Assembly: GCA_018816485.1 (NCBI GenBank)
Contig: JAHIVL010000048.1
Location: 1 to 13,933, forward strand
DNA: 13,933 nucleotides
Direction of reading: 5' to 3'
Source: Patescibacteria group bacterium
GTDB lineage: Bacteria > Patescibacteriota > Microgenomatia > UBA1400 > PJMF01
Every line of letters starts with the position of its first letter. Position 1 is the first letter of the stretch. Positions 5,613 to 12,740 of the stretch are shown here, piece after piece. The notes beneath the pieces were generated by a model. The model was not told the origin of the DNA. It worked only from the letters and a program-made list of their open reading frames with translations, and did not search any database. The position numbers were made by a program, and so were the translations under genes.

Positions 5613-5618
5613 TACACT
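5613..5618 (+). promoter_or_regulatory. -10 element of the half-size MFS gene
   Basis: TACACT ends 8 nt before the ATG at 5627, again implying a transcript starting at the start codon. No convincing -35 in the CA-rich stretch upstream. Confidence 0.4.
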
Positions 5619-5626
5619 AGTATTAT

Positions 5627-6244
5627 ATGAAAATTAGAAGCAAATCTCCTCATGACATGTTATTAAAGGGCATAAATCCAATTGTAAAATTCCTCATTCT
5701 TTCGGACATTCTTGTTGTTAGCTCCAACGGAATGATCGGTCCATTTTTTGCCCTGTTGGTTAGTGATTTTATCGTTGGTGCCAATGCGCTAGTTGTTAGT
5801 ATTGCGATTGGTGCATATCTTATTAGTAGAAGTATTATACAAATTCCGATTGCTCAGCTAATAGACAAAATAAAAGGAGAAAAAGACGATTTCTACCTCA
5901 TGATAATATTTTCATTAATCTCTTCTTTAATACCATTATTTTATCTTCTTATAAAAACACCACTACATTTATACTTAGTCCAGATTGTACTAGGTATAAC
6001 AACGGCAATAACTTATCCATCATATATGGCGATCTTTACCAGGCATATCGATAAACACAAAGAAGGAACAGAATGGGGAATATACTACACTCTCACAGAT
6101 GTAGGAAGTGCTGGCTTTGCAATTCTAGCTGGCTACTTAGTTGAATATCATGGATTTATAAATCTTATCTTATCCGTCGTGATAATTGGAGTTATCGGCT
6201 CCCTCTTTCTTGCTCCAATTAAATACTATTTGACAAAAAAGTAA
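5627..6244 (+). CDS. Half-size (six-helix) MFS-family membrane protein
   Basis: This 205-residue protein has about six hydrophobic helices (around 22-49, 52-72, 91-108, 114-135, 152-172, 177-197). An MFS motif-A-like loop lies between the second and third (IPIAQLIDKIKGEKDDF, about 73-89), and ARHID-like FTRHIDKHKEGTEWG (about 137-151) sits in the cytoplasmic loop after helix 4. Standard MFS carriers have 12 helices and about 400 residues. From memory, proteins of about 190-200 residues with the GEKDDF and FTRHIDK features are a recurring complete family in CPR genomes, so this is probably full length. Such proteins might dimerise to form a transporter. The substrate is unknown. No attC-like element follows it. 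Confidence 0.75.
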   Translation: MKIRSKSPHDMLLKGINPIVKFLILSDILVVSSNGMIGPFFALLVSDFIVGANALVVSIAIGAYLISRSIIQIPIAQLIDKIKGEKDDFYLMIIFSLISSLIPLFYLLIKTPLHLYLVQIVLGITTAITYPSYMAIFTRHIDKHKEGTEWGIYYTLTDVGSAGFAILAGYLVEYHGFINLILSVVIIGVIGSLFLAPIKYYLTKK

Positions 6245-6304
6245 TAACCCATCCTCAAAAAATTGCTGCATTTCACTATTGTTTGATATAGTTTGCTTGA
6301 CCTT

Positions 6305-6332
6305 TTGATTAGTTAATAAATGGTCGTAAAAT
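6305..6332 (+). promoter_or_regulatory. Promoter of the signal-peptide remnant
   Basis: TTGATT (6305-6310), a 16-bp spacer and TAAAAT (6327-6332), ending 7 nt before the ATG at 6340. The leaderless layout of active genes is preserved in front of a broken gene. Confidence 0.45.
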
Positions 6333-6339
6333 TAATGTT

Positions 6340-6489
6340 ATGAAAACAAATATTAAACTAAAATTAGCTGTATTACCAAGCATTTTTGTTACTTTAACAT
6401 TCTTAATTAGTACTCCAGTAAACGCCAGTGGTGCTTGACGTAAAATCTATACCGACAAAGACTTCAATCCAAACAAGTTAATTATGTAA
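6340..6489 (+). pseudogene. Signal-peptide remnant of an exported protein, possibly a cupredoxin
   Basis: ATG at 6340 encodes 32 residues ending at TGA (6436-6438): a lysine-rich start MKTNIKLKLA, a hydrophobic core VLPSIFVTLTFLIS and a plausible cleavage site PVNA before SGA. Reading past the TGA in the same frame gives RKIYTDKDFNPNKLIM, then TAA (6487-6489). FNPNKL resembles the first strands of cupredoxin-like domains, where a DxxFxP pattern follows the signal peptide. That assignment rests on a short match. Nothing suggests TGA is read through here. The sequence after about 6485 belongs to the opposing ccdA remnant, so a deletion probably joined the two. A genuine 32-residue secreted peptide is the alternative. 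Confidence 0.55.
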
Positions 6490-6861
6490 AATGACATAGC
6501 CTGAAACCCACCAGATAAATAAGAGACATATTGAGAGATTTTTGCATATTTTTTTAGTAGGGGAATAATCTTCTCAAATCCTGCTGCCACAATCAAAAAT
6601 GGCAAGCCCAAACCAACCCCATAGGCGACCAACAACATAGTTCCTTTGAACACAGATCTGACTTGTGCTGACCAAAACAAAATTACTGCCAACACCGGAC
6701 CAATACAAGGAGTCCAACCAAAGCCAAATATTTTTCGAAGATTAAACTTTCTTTCTTGAGAAAATAGCCTATGTTTGAAAACTCCCAGTATAAATAACCC
6801 TTCTGTTTTTCTGAACATCATTGGAATTTAGAGCTACTCCCAATAGATACGCCAAATGATG
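6447..6861 (-). pseudogene. ccdA: Degraded ccdA (cytochrome c biogenesis/DsbD transmembrane family)
   Basis: The open part (6447-6821) contains the CcdA signature FGFGWTPCIGPVLAVILF with its conserved Cys, then GTMLLVAYGVGLGLPFLIVA, characteristic of the second half of this membrane electron carrier. Several pieces are missing. The N-terminal region with the first Cys motif (SPC) is absent. In another frame, HLAYLLGVALNSNDVQKNRR (down from 6861) looks like the loop after the first helix and runs out near 6800, where the other frame takes over at GLFILGVFKH, so a deletion plus frameshift removed helices there. RKFNLRK is joined directly to IFGFGW, omitting another short stretch. The last residues, LFGLKSLSV, are antisense to the facing remnant. 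No promoter is seen. Intact members move electrons across the membrane to thioredoxin-like partners. Confidence 0.75.
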
Positions 6862-6902
6862 CTCAAACTATCAATTGTAGTACCTAAATAATATATTGTC
6901 AC

Positions 6903-6948
6903 TTGAAGTAAAAAATGTTTTATCTTATGCTAATAATAGATAGGAAAG
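6903..6948 (+). promoter_or_regulatory. Promoter and ribosome-binding site of enolase
   Basis: TTGAAG (6903-6908), a 17-bp spacer and TATGCT (6926-6931), each 4 of 6 matches. AGGA (6942-6945) is a Shine-Dalgarno 7 nt before the ATG at 6953. Unlike most genes here, enolase would have a short leader and a classical RBS. Confidence 0.5.
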
Positions 6949-6952
6949 ACAC

Positions 6953-8281
6953 ATGTACATCAAAAAAATCACCGCTCAAGAAATTCTAGCCTCCGGAGGT
7001 TATCCAACTGTCGAGGTAGAAGTTGAACTTGAATCAGGAGTAAAAGGTAGGGCATCCGTTCCATATGGAGCCTCTGCAGGTAGTCATGAAGCAACTGTTT
7101 TAAACGATGGCGATACCACTAGATACAACGGTAAAGGAGTCCTAAAAGCAATTAACAACGTTATGAATGAAATTGCTCCCCGGCTCATTGGAGTAAACGC
7201 TAATGATCAACGCTCAATTGATCAACTAATGATTAACCTTGACGGAACGCCCAATAAAGAAAAACTTGGTGGTAACGCAATTCTGGCAGTTTCTTTGGCC
7301 GTTGCCTATGCAGCTGCAAATGAGAAAAAAATTCCACTTTTTAGACATATCGCAGAAACCTTCCAAACTGGTTTGGATTTTTCCGCCAGCCCTGACTCTG
7401 ATTCCAGCCCTGACTCTGATTCCAACCCTGACTCTAACTCCAACTACGACATACTAAAACTTCCTAGCCCAATGGTGGTGGTTATTGAAGGTGGCAAACA
7501 CGCAGATGACAGTACCGACCTGCAAGAATACTGCATCTCGGCAATTGGCGATGAACCAGTAAAAGAAAAAGTTCGTAAATCAATAGAAAGCTATCATGCT
7601 CTTAAAGCTATTTTAAAAGCAAACAATCTTTCTACTAATGTTGGAAATGAGGGAGCGTTTGCACCTAATGGCTTGCCTTCAAATGAAGCACCTCTTGACT
7701 ACATAGTACAAGCAATTCAAAAAGCTGGCTATAAACCTGGAGTTGATTTGGGAATTTCCATCGATGCCGCAGCTAGTGAGTTCTACAAAGATGGAAAATA
7801 CAATTTATCAATCGAAAACAAATCCCTAACTTCACAAGAATTAATTGAGTACTACAAAAATTGGCTTGGAAAATATCCAATTGTCACAATCGAAGATATG
7901 TTAGACGAGGACGATTGGGAAAACTGGCCAGCAATGACGGCCGTCGCCAGAGAACATGATATTGAAAACATCGGTGACGACCTAACAGTCACAAACATCG
8001 AGCGTCTTCAAAAAGCTATTGATCTAAAGGCTATTTCTGCAATCCTAATTAAACTAAACCAGATTGGCACTCTAACAGAAACTGTTGACTGTTGTATGCT
8101 AGCAAAAAGCCATGACATGATGACTGTTGTTTCGCACAGGGGTGGGGGAGAAACAAATAATACAGCCATGGTTGATCTAGCTGTCGCTGTTGGCTCAAGA
8201 TTTATAAAAGTTGGCCCAACCAGGGGGGAAAGAGTTAGTAAATATAACCGCTTGATGGAGATCGAACGAAGTTTGGCATAA
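6953..8281 (+). CDS. eno: Enolase (phosphopyruvate hydratase), divergent
   Basis: A cytosolic glycolytic enzyme interconverting 2-phosphoglycerate and phosphoenolpyruvate. At 442 residues it is near the usual 420-435. Key residues are present: Ser41 in the GAS loop, His183 in GGKHAD, Glu192, Glu233 in NEGAFAP, metal ligands Asp271, Glu314 (TIED) and Asp342/343 (GDDLTVTN), base Lys367 (ILIKLNQIG), His395-Arg396 and Lys419. Several near-universal motifs differ. SRGNPTVE is SGGYPTVE (Arg and Asn lost), PSGAST is PYGASA, NGGEHADN is EGGKHADD, GDEGG is GNEGA, and SHRSGET is SHRGGGET, with Ser replaced and one residue added. A loop at about 146-163 carries an inserted SPDSDS repeat. The start at 6953 is set by AGGA 7 nt upstream. 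An active but divergent enolase is most likely; a non-glycolytic paralogue is possible. Confidence 0.93.
   Translation: MYIKKITAQEILASGGYPTVEVEVELESGVKGRASVPYGASAGSHEATVLNDGDTTRYNGKGVLKAINNVMNEIAPRLIGVNANDQRSIDQLMINLDGTPNKEKLGGNAILAVSLAVAYAAANEKKIPLFRHIAETFQTGLDFSASPDSDSSPDSDSNPDSNSNYDILKLPSPMVVVIEGGKHADDSTDLQEYCISAIGDEPVKEKVRKSIESYHALKAILKANNLSTNVGNEGAFAPNGLPSNEAPLDYIVQAIQKAGYKPGVDLGISIDAAASEFYKDGKYNLSIENKSLTSQELIEYYKNWLGKYPIVTIEDMLDEDDWENWPAMTAVAREHDIENIGDDLTVTNIERLQKAIDLKAISAILIKLNQIGTLTETVDCCMLAKSHDMMTVVSHRGGGETNNTAMVDLAVAVGSRFIKVGPTRGERVSKYNRLMEIERSLA
7388..7441 (+). repeat. Three 18-bp tandem repeats inside enolase
   Basis: Units are 7388-7405 and 7406-7423 (identical, AGCCCTGACTCTGATTCC) and 7424-7441 (4 changes). 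They encode SPDSDS, SPDSDS and NPDSNS in a loop that is short in standard enolases. The period keeps the frame, so length can vary by slippage. Confidence 0.95.
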
Positions 8282-8284
8282 ATT

Positions 8285-8293
8285 TGCTATACT
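8285..8293 (+). promoter_or_regulatory. Extended -10 promoter of the cation exchanger gene
   Basis: TGCTATACT (TGn plus TATACT at 8288-8293) lies in the 23-bp gap after enolase, ending 11 nt before the ATG at 8305. The exchanger can be transcribed independently of enolase. Confidence 0.55.
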
Positions 8294-8304
8294 AAACCTT
8301 ATCT

Positions 8305-9276
8305 ATGATGCCTGTAATTTTTAGCTTTAGTGCTGGATTAGTTGTAATGCTGATTTCAGCAAAAATTTTTCTAGATCTTATCACTGAGTTTTCGGCTAAG
8401 TGGAGATTTTCACCATTATTTATTTCTCTGGTAATAGTTGCCTTGGGTACCAACTTACCTGAACTAACAGTTACGATTGCAGCACTTGGACATGGGGACC
8501 CAGGACTAGCTATGGGAAATGTTGTTGGAAGTAGTATTGCTAATATTACAATGGTTTTGGGAGCAATAACATTGTTTGGCAATGTGAGAATTGGCACTAC
8601 AAAAACTCCCAAAAATGCTTTTCTATTATTATTGGTCACAGTTTTATTTTCAGTACTCGCGCTTTCTTCAGTAGCAATAATTTATAAAGTTATATTATTA
8701 TCTGCAGCTGTTTTCGTATCAATGTCATATGAATATATTCTTGCTCTAAATGGGAGACTACATGAGGATAGAAAACTACTAAAACTGATCGCAAAGTTAA
8801 GTAATAAAAAAAGAAAATTTCCAAAAATAGTTTATATAATTTTATTTTTAGGAAGTTTAACTGGATTAAGCATTGGAGGAAATATCACTGTAAATTCTGT
8901 GACAGATTTATCACACATTTTGCATTTATCAACTACAGTTTTGGGGCTAACACTGACAGCAATTGCAACATCTCTCCCAGAATTATTAATGTCAATAATT
9001 GCTTCAAATAAAAAGGATAGTAAGATTGTTTTGGGAACATTAATTGGCAGTAATATTTTTAATTTGACACTTTTTCCAGCAATTATTCTTACATCAACCG
9101 TAGGATTTCAAATTAAAAAGTTTATCTCAATAAAAGAAATCTTCTTTTTATTGCTGTCAACTCTTGTCTTTTACTTAATTATAAAAAAACGTAATGGTGA
9201 AACAATTTCCAAAGATATAAGCGTTTTACTTATCACAATTTTTGCAGTTTACTCAGTTTTTATTTTTTATTTGTAA
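8305..9276 (+). CDS. Calcium/sodium antiporter, CaCA superfamily (YrbG-like)
   Basis: This 323-residue inner-membrane protein has about ten helices. The two inverted alpha repeats that form the ion site are clear: GTNLPEL (48-54) with GNVVGSSIAN (71-80), and ATSLPEL (221-227) with GTLIGSNIFN (244-253). Glu53 and Glu226 are the conserved acidic residues of the two repeats. The family exchanges Ca2+ (sometimes K+ dependent) for Na+ or H+. Length and topology match YrbG-like bacterial members. A charged loop (about 150-172, KLLKLIAKLSNKKRKFPK) separates the halves. ATGATG at the start leaves a choice between 8305 and 8308. It runs convergent to efp, with 33 bp between the stop codons. Confidence 0.92.
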   Translation: MMPVIFSFSAGLVVMLISAKIFLDLITEFSAKWRFSPLFISLVIVALGTNLPELTVTIAALGHGDPGLAMGNVVGSSIANITMVLGAITLFGNVRIGTTKTPKNAFLLLLVTVLFSVLALSSVAIIYKVILLSAAVFVSMSYEYILALNGRLHEDRKLLKLIAKLSNKKRKFPKIVYIILFLGSLTGLSIGGNITVNSVTDLSHILHLSTTVLGLTLTAIATSLPELLMSIIASNKKDSKIVLGTLIGSNIFNLTLFPAIILTSTVGFQIKKFISIKEIFFLLLSTLVFYLIIKKRNGETISKDISVLLITIFAVYSVFIFYL

Positions 9277-9309
9277 AAGATTCTTGGAAAATTTTCTGAT
9301 CTTCTAATT

Positions 9310-9870
9310 CTAGGCTCTCGAAACGAATGAAAAAGTTTCGGTGTCGATAACAACAGTTTCGCCTTCTTTAATAAAAATTGGGGCTAGAACAATAAGTCCA
9401 GTCTCCAACTTAATTTCTTTTTTGGCAGTACCCATTGTATTGCCAGCAACAGCTTCTTCGGCATACACCACTTTTAGATTAATTTTTTGAGGAAAAATTA
9501 CACCAATTGGCTGATCATCATATGTCATAATGTAAACCTTGGCCTCGGGAATTAATAGTTGAGCTTTATCGCCAACCAATTTTTGAGGAACTTCAACTTG
9601 ATCGTAAGTATCAGGATTCATGAAAACAAGATCAGTTCCGTCCGAATATAGATACTGCATCTGTACTGATGAAATTTCAATCTCTTCAACTGACTCGGTT
9701 GATTTATGAGTAAATTCTACAACCTTGCCAGTTTTCAAGTTTTTGAACTTAGCACGCATAAAAGCAGATCCTTTTCCAGGACTCATAAAATCTGTTTTAG
9801 TGACTAGCGCTGGCTCATTCTTAAAAAGAATATACATTCCTTTTCTAATACTGCCTGCTTTAATGATCAT
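9310..9870 (-). CDS. efp: Translation elongation factor P
   Basis: This 186-residue protein (E. coli has 188) has the three EF-P domains: a KOW-like N-terminal domain (about 1-63), an OB domain (about 66-125) and a C-terminal OB domain (about 130-186) ending GETVVIDTETFSFVSRA. EF-P enters the ribosomal E site and relieves stalling at consecutive prolines. The tip loop is SPGKGSAF, with Lys33 at the position of E. coli Lys34, which EpmA modifies with beta-lysine. The neighbouring gene encodes an EpmA-type ligase, so modification at Lys33 is likely. EF-P has its own extended -10 promoter in the 39-bp gap after epmA, ending 7 nt before the ATG, so the message should be leaderless. Confidence 0.97.
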   Translation of the reverse strand: MIIKAGSIRKGMYILFKNEPALVTKTDFMSPGKGSAFMRAKFKNLKTGKVVEFTHKSTESVEEIEISSVQMQYLYSDGTDLVFMNPDTYDQVEVPQKLVGDKAQLLIPEAKVYIMTYDDQPIGVIFPQKINLKVVYAEEAVAGNTMGTAKKEIKLETGLIVLAPIFIKEGETVVIDTETFSFVSRA

Positions 9871-9877
9871 ATTGGGG

Positions 9878-9886
9878 ATTATAACA
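9878..9886 (-). promoter_or_regulatory. Extended -10 promoter of efp
   Basis: On the minus strand TGTTATAAT (TGn plus a perfect TATAAT) ends 7 nt before the ATG at 9870. Confidence 0.7.
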
Positions 9887-9909
9887 TTTTATTTGAAAAC
9901 GTCAGGAAG

Positions 9910-11037
9910 CTAATAATCAAAAACATCTTCCACTGGGAAAAACAAAGTTTCTTTTATTGAACCTGCATCTGCAAATAACATTACTAAACGATCTACTCCA
10001 ACGGCTATACCTCCTGTTTGTGGCATACCCAATTCTAGTGCTTCTATAGAATCCTTATCCATTTTGTACTCAGTTTTTCCAAGTTTTTTTCTTAAATTTA
10101 GATCGTCAATCATTCTTGCTTCTTGCTCACCAGCATCTGTTAATTCTGAAAATGCATTTCCTAACTCAATTCCGCCAATATAAAACTCAAATCTTTCTGC
10201 GAACCTTGGGTCACTATTTTTCTTTTTTGAAAGCGCAGCTTGATAAGCAGGGTAGTCATATAAAATTGTTGGTTTAGTTTTACCTGTCGATTCTGCTGCC
10301 CCTGTGTTTTTTTTGCTTGTATTCATTTCTTCCGCCATCTCTTTTTTACCCAAAAATGGCTCAATTTCGTTTAATAAAATTTGATTGTAAGCTTGCTCCC
10401 AAGTCATTTGATCATCAACTTCATATCCTTTTTCTTTTGCAATCCATACAAGTTTTTCTGAATCAAGCATTTCTTCTATCGACATTCCTGCATATTTTTT
10501 AAATGCCTCACTCACTGAAATTCTTTCCCACGGTGTTGATAAATCGTACTCAATTCCTTGATAAATTAAAGTGTTTTTTCCATCTTCATTTAAACCCAAC
10601 TCATTTAAAATAAACAAAAATAAATTTTCACAATCTTTCATTATGTCCAAATAATCTGCTTTAACTCTATACCATTCTAGAATTGTGAACTCTGGATTAT
10701 GGAAAGAACTTAGCCCCTCACCATTTCTAAAACTTTTACAAATTTGAAAAATATTCCCTAGTCCTGCTGATAATAGTTTTTTCATTGACAACTCAGGACT
10801 TGTAAGTAAATATGATTTTTTATTATCATACCCTGGAGTTACTAACTCGGACTCAAAAACTTCCAAATAAGGTTCAGTGCCTGGACTTTGTACTAATAAT
10901 GGAGTCTCCACTTCACGAAAGCCTGCATTCTTAAAAAATTTTCTAACAGCATCCATAACTTTTTCACGAATTAAAAATTTGCCAGCCAACAATTGATTCT
11001 CCAAACCACTCTCTCTAATTTTTTTCCAGTTCTTCAT
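9910..11037 (-). CDS. epmA: EF-P lysine ligase (EpmA/GenX/PoxA-type, LysRS paralogue)
   Basis: A class II aminoacyl-tRNA synthetase core without the N-terminal anticodon-binding OB domain of LysRS, so it should not charge tRNA but attach (beta-)lysine to EF-P. Motif 1 is VETPLLVQSPGTEPYLEVFE (43-62), motif 2 FQICKSFRNGEG (97-108) with HNPEFTILEWYR (113-124), and motif 3 GGIAVGVDRLVML (342-354) with Arg350. Ala345 matches E. coli EpmA Ala298, where LysRS has Gly; that residue is known to shape substrate choice. At 375 residues it exceeds the usual 325. The excess includes a hydrophilic, low-complexity stretch at about 230-255 (NTSKKNTGAAESTGKTK). It is 6 bp downstream of a metallophosphoesterase gene and 39 bp upstream of efp. 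No EpmB (lysine 2,3-aminomutase) gene is in the window, so alpha- versus beta-lysine is open. Confidence 0.92.
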   Translation of the reverse strand: MKNWKKIRESGLENQLLAGKFLIREKVMDAVRKFFKNAGFREVETPLLVQSPGTEPYLEVFESELVTPGYDNKKSYLLTSPELSMKKLLSAGLGNIFQICKSFRNGEGLSSFHNPEFTILEWYRVKADYLDIMKDCENLFLFILNELGLNEDGKNTLIYQGIEYDLSTPWERISVSEAFKKYAGMSIEEMLDSEKLVWIAKEKGYEVDDQMTWEQAYNQILLNEIEPFLGKKEMAEEMNTSKKNTGAAESTGKTKPTILYDYPAYQAALSKKKNSDPRFAERFEFYIGGIELGNAFSELTDAGEQEARMIDDLNLRKKLGKTEYKMDKDSIEALELGMPQTGGIAVGVDRLVMLFADAGSIKETLFFPVEDVFDY

Positions 11038-11043
11038 AAGAAA

Positions 11044-11706
11044 TTATTTTCTGATTAAATCAATATAACCATCCTCAATCAAACAATAACTTCTTTGTTT
11101 TTTCTGAAGTGGACCCAAAATAATAAAATTTTCTGAAATATTGATAACTGGCATATGACAATGCCCGAAAATAAAATATTGTCCATCTTTTTTATCTTTA
11201 TCCGAGAAATCTTTAAATATCGCTAATTTTTTTAGATTTATTTTATAATCAAAAATATTAAAGAGTTTTGCAAAGACTACGATTTTATTAGTTAAAAAAA
11301 TAAAAATTTTATACAAAAAACGAACAAACATCGGATTCCTAAAAAATAAAATATTGTCGTAGGTTGGTGAGATTAAATGTCCATGAGTTACATAGAAATC
11401 TCTACTTCCAGATTTGAATTCATAATCTTCAGACTGTTCTACAGAAAATAAATCATGTTTCCCATGCATAAACTTTTTTTTATCATGATTACCAAAAATA
11501 TAAACAGCATTTTTGGCTTTTAACAATGGGAATAATTGACTCCAAGGCGATTTTATAAATCTTCTATAAGTAGTTAAATACCCATCCCAAAAATCGCCGT
11601 TGATAATGACTTGATCAGCATCTTTTATAAGGTTTGAGATATAATCAAATAACTCCTGATCAAATCTATGAGTTAAGTGAGAATCTGAAAAAATAAGAGT
11701 CTTCAT
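11044..11706 (-). CDS. Calcineurin-like metallophosphoesterase
   Basis: This 220-residue cytosolic protein has the five blocks of binuclear metallophosphoesterases: DSH (Asp8, His10), GDFWDG (Asp38), GNHD (Asn73, His74), THGH (His108) and GHCH (His182, His184). The order and spacing resemble LpxH/YfcE-like enzymes. A hydrophobic stretch at about 126-148 (FVRFLYKIFIFLTNKIVVF) may be a membrane-associating lid, as in LpxH-type hydrolases acting on lipid pyrophosphates. LPS synthesis is not expected in a CPR bacterium, so the substrate is open. A TTG at 11712 would add two residues, but the -10 at 11715-11720 fits the ATG at 11706. It probably forms an operon with epmA, 6 bp downstream. Confidence 0.88.
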   Translation of the reverse strand: MKTLIFSDSHLTHRFDQELFDYISNLIKDADQVIINGDFWDGYLTTYRRFIKSPWSQLFPLLKAKNAVYIFGNHDKKKFMHGKHDLFSVEQSEDYEFKSGSRDFYVTHGHLISPTYDNILFFRNPMFVRFLYKIFIFLTNKIVVFAKLFNIFDYKINLKKLAIFKDFSDKDKKDGQYFIFGHCHMPVINISENFIILGPLQKKQRSYCLIEDGYIDLIRK

Positions 11707-11714
11707 AAGCAATA

Positions 11715-11720
11715 ATTATA
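11715..11720 (-). promoter_or_regulatory. -10 element for the metallophosphoesterase-epmA operon
   Basis: A perfect TATAAT on the minus strand ends 8 nt before the ATG at 11706. It lies in the 35-bp divergent gap shared with the pseudouridine synthase gene, where a forward TATAAC (11717-11722) could serve that gene. Confidence 0.6.
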
Positions 11721-11741
11721 ACTTACAAAAGAAGAAATTGA

Positions 11742-12467
11742 ATGAACAATAAATCTATAAAATTACAAGCATTTATGTCTCATGCGGGAGTTGCTTCAAG
11801 AAGAGCTTGCGAAAAATTAATTGAAGACAAAAAAGTAGTTGTCAATGATAGACTAGCGCATATTGGTCAAAGAGTTGACGGCACACAAGATGTAATTGTT
11901 GTAAATGGTAAAACCATAAAAACTCAAGAAAGATTTAGATATTTTTTAGTAAACAAACCAATTGGTTATGTTTCAACTACAAGTGATGAATTAAACAGAA
12001 GAACTGTATCACAACTAATTCCGCGAGATATTAAGGAAAGACTTTACCCAGTTGGCAGATTAGATGTTGAAAGCGAAGGACTGTTATTGCTTACCAATGA
12101 CGGAGATCTTGCTCAAAAATTAACTCACCCAAGCCATAAAGTGAAAAAAACTTATCATGTCGTTGTCAAAGGCACACCTACCTTCAAAGCCCTTAATCAT
12201 TTAAGAAATGGCGTCAAACTTAAAGATGGTTTTACCAAAAAAGCAAATGTAGATGTACTTTTAAAGGAAGAGGGGAAAACTTCTCTTGAAATTACAATAT
12301 CAGAAGGTAGAAATCGTCAAATTAGAAGAATGCTTGAAAGAGTAGGCTACGACACCGTTCAGCTTATTCGCATTGCAATGGGGCCTCTTGATTTAGAAAT
12401 GATTAAAGAAGGAAATTTTGTGGAACTAGATGATAAACAAATTGCTGAATTAAAGAAAATTGTCTAA
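11742..12467 (+). CDS. rluB: Ribosomal large-subunit pseudouridine synthase, RsuA/RluB family
   Basis: This 241-residue protein has an N-terminal S4 RNA-binding domain (about 6-52, from KLQAFMSHAGVASRRACEKL to VVNGK) followed by the RsuA/RluB/E/F catalytic domain. The catalytic motif is VGRLDVESEGLLLLTNDG (104-121), with nucleophile Asp108. The C-terminal RNRQIRRMLERVGY motif is also present. The family isomerises specific uridines in rRNA. The S4 domain and overall length fit RluB (23S) or RsuA (16S); RluB is preferred because of KTYHV and the GRLD context, but RsuA is not excluded. Transcribed divergently from the phosphoesterase, with 35 bp between start codons. No strong Shine-Dalgarno is visible. 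Confidence 0.9.
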   Translation: MNNKSIKLQAFMSHAGVASRRACEKLIEDKKVVVNDRLAHIGQRVDGTQDVIVVNGKTIKTQERFRYFLVNKPIGYVSTTSDELNRRTVSQLIPRDIKERLYPVGRLDVESEGLLLLTNDGDLAQKLTHPSHKVKKTYHVVVKGTPTFKALNHLRNGVKLKDGFTKKANVDVLLKEEGKTSLEITISEGRNRQIRRMLERVGYDTVQLIRIAMGPLDLEMIKEGNFVELDDKQIAELKKIV

Positions 12468-12558
12468 CGATAATTATTATTTTGAGCAATTTTTTCAATG
12501 GTTGGCTGATTTCTTTCATGTAAATTAATCACACACAACAGATTTTAACACGATTTTG

Positions 12559-12630
12559 AGCGGGTGAACGGAATCGAACCGTCATCTACTGCTTGGAAGG
12601 CAATCATACTAACCGTTGTACTACACCCGC
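12559..12630 (-). tRNA. tRNA-Gly (anticodon UCC)
   Basis: Read on the minus strand, all four arms fold. Acceptor GCGGGTG/CACCCGC is perfect (7 bp). The D stem is GTAC/GTAT. The anticodon stem ATTGC/GCAGT holds loop CTTCCAA, so the anticodon is TCC. The T stem is GACGG/CCGTT with loop TTCGATT. The discriminator is T at 12559, as expected for bacterial tRNA-Gly. The next bases are CAA, so the 3' CCA is not encoded and must be added enzymatically. It lies 94 bp downstream of the MFS gene on the same strand. The flanks (12468-12558 and 12631-12709) show nothing else recognisable. Confidence 0.96.
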
Positions 12631-12709
12631 ACTTATTAAACTAATTGCTGAATTATTATTAAACTCAACTGGCTAGACCACTATTTTACTTCTCTTTATA
12701 TCAATAATC

Positions 12710-12740
12710 AAAAGCTATTTTATATTATAAATTAGCTTTT
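12710..12740 (-). terminator. Possible weak terminator at the end of the MFS gene
   Basis: Inverted repeat AAAAGCTA (12710-12717) and TAGCTTTT (12733-12740) with a 15-nt AT loop, overlapping the stop codon. The stem has only two G-C pairs, so it is weak. Confidence 0.3.

Noticed and set aside
6436..6438. TGA recoded as an amino acid (as in some CPR lineages)
   Set aside because: TGA clearly ends genes at 3092 and 5082 in coupled overlaps, so an altered code is not supported; the downstream frame also ends within 17 codons.
7239..7457. Plus-strand open frame inside enolase rich in TLIPALT
   Set aside because: It is the other-frame reading of the 18-bp repeat in a confident enolase gene.
8292..8639. 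Minus-strand open frame opposite the cation exchanger
   Set aside because: It overlaps the clearly conserved first alpha repeat of the exchanger and has no recognisable motif of its own.
9277..9309. Bidirectional terminator between the exchanger and efp
   Set aside because: Only a short AT-rich palindrome (GAAAATTTTC) is present, without a GC stem, so there is not enough evidence to annotate it.
9725..9913. Plus-strand open frame opposite efp, running into the efp promoter gap
   Set aside because: Shadow of efp; no RBS, promoter or family resemblance.
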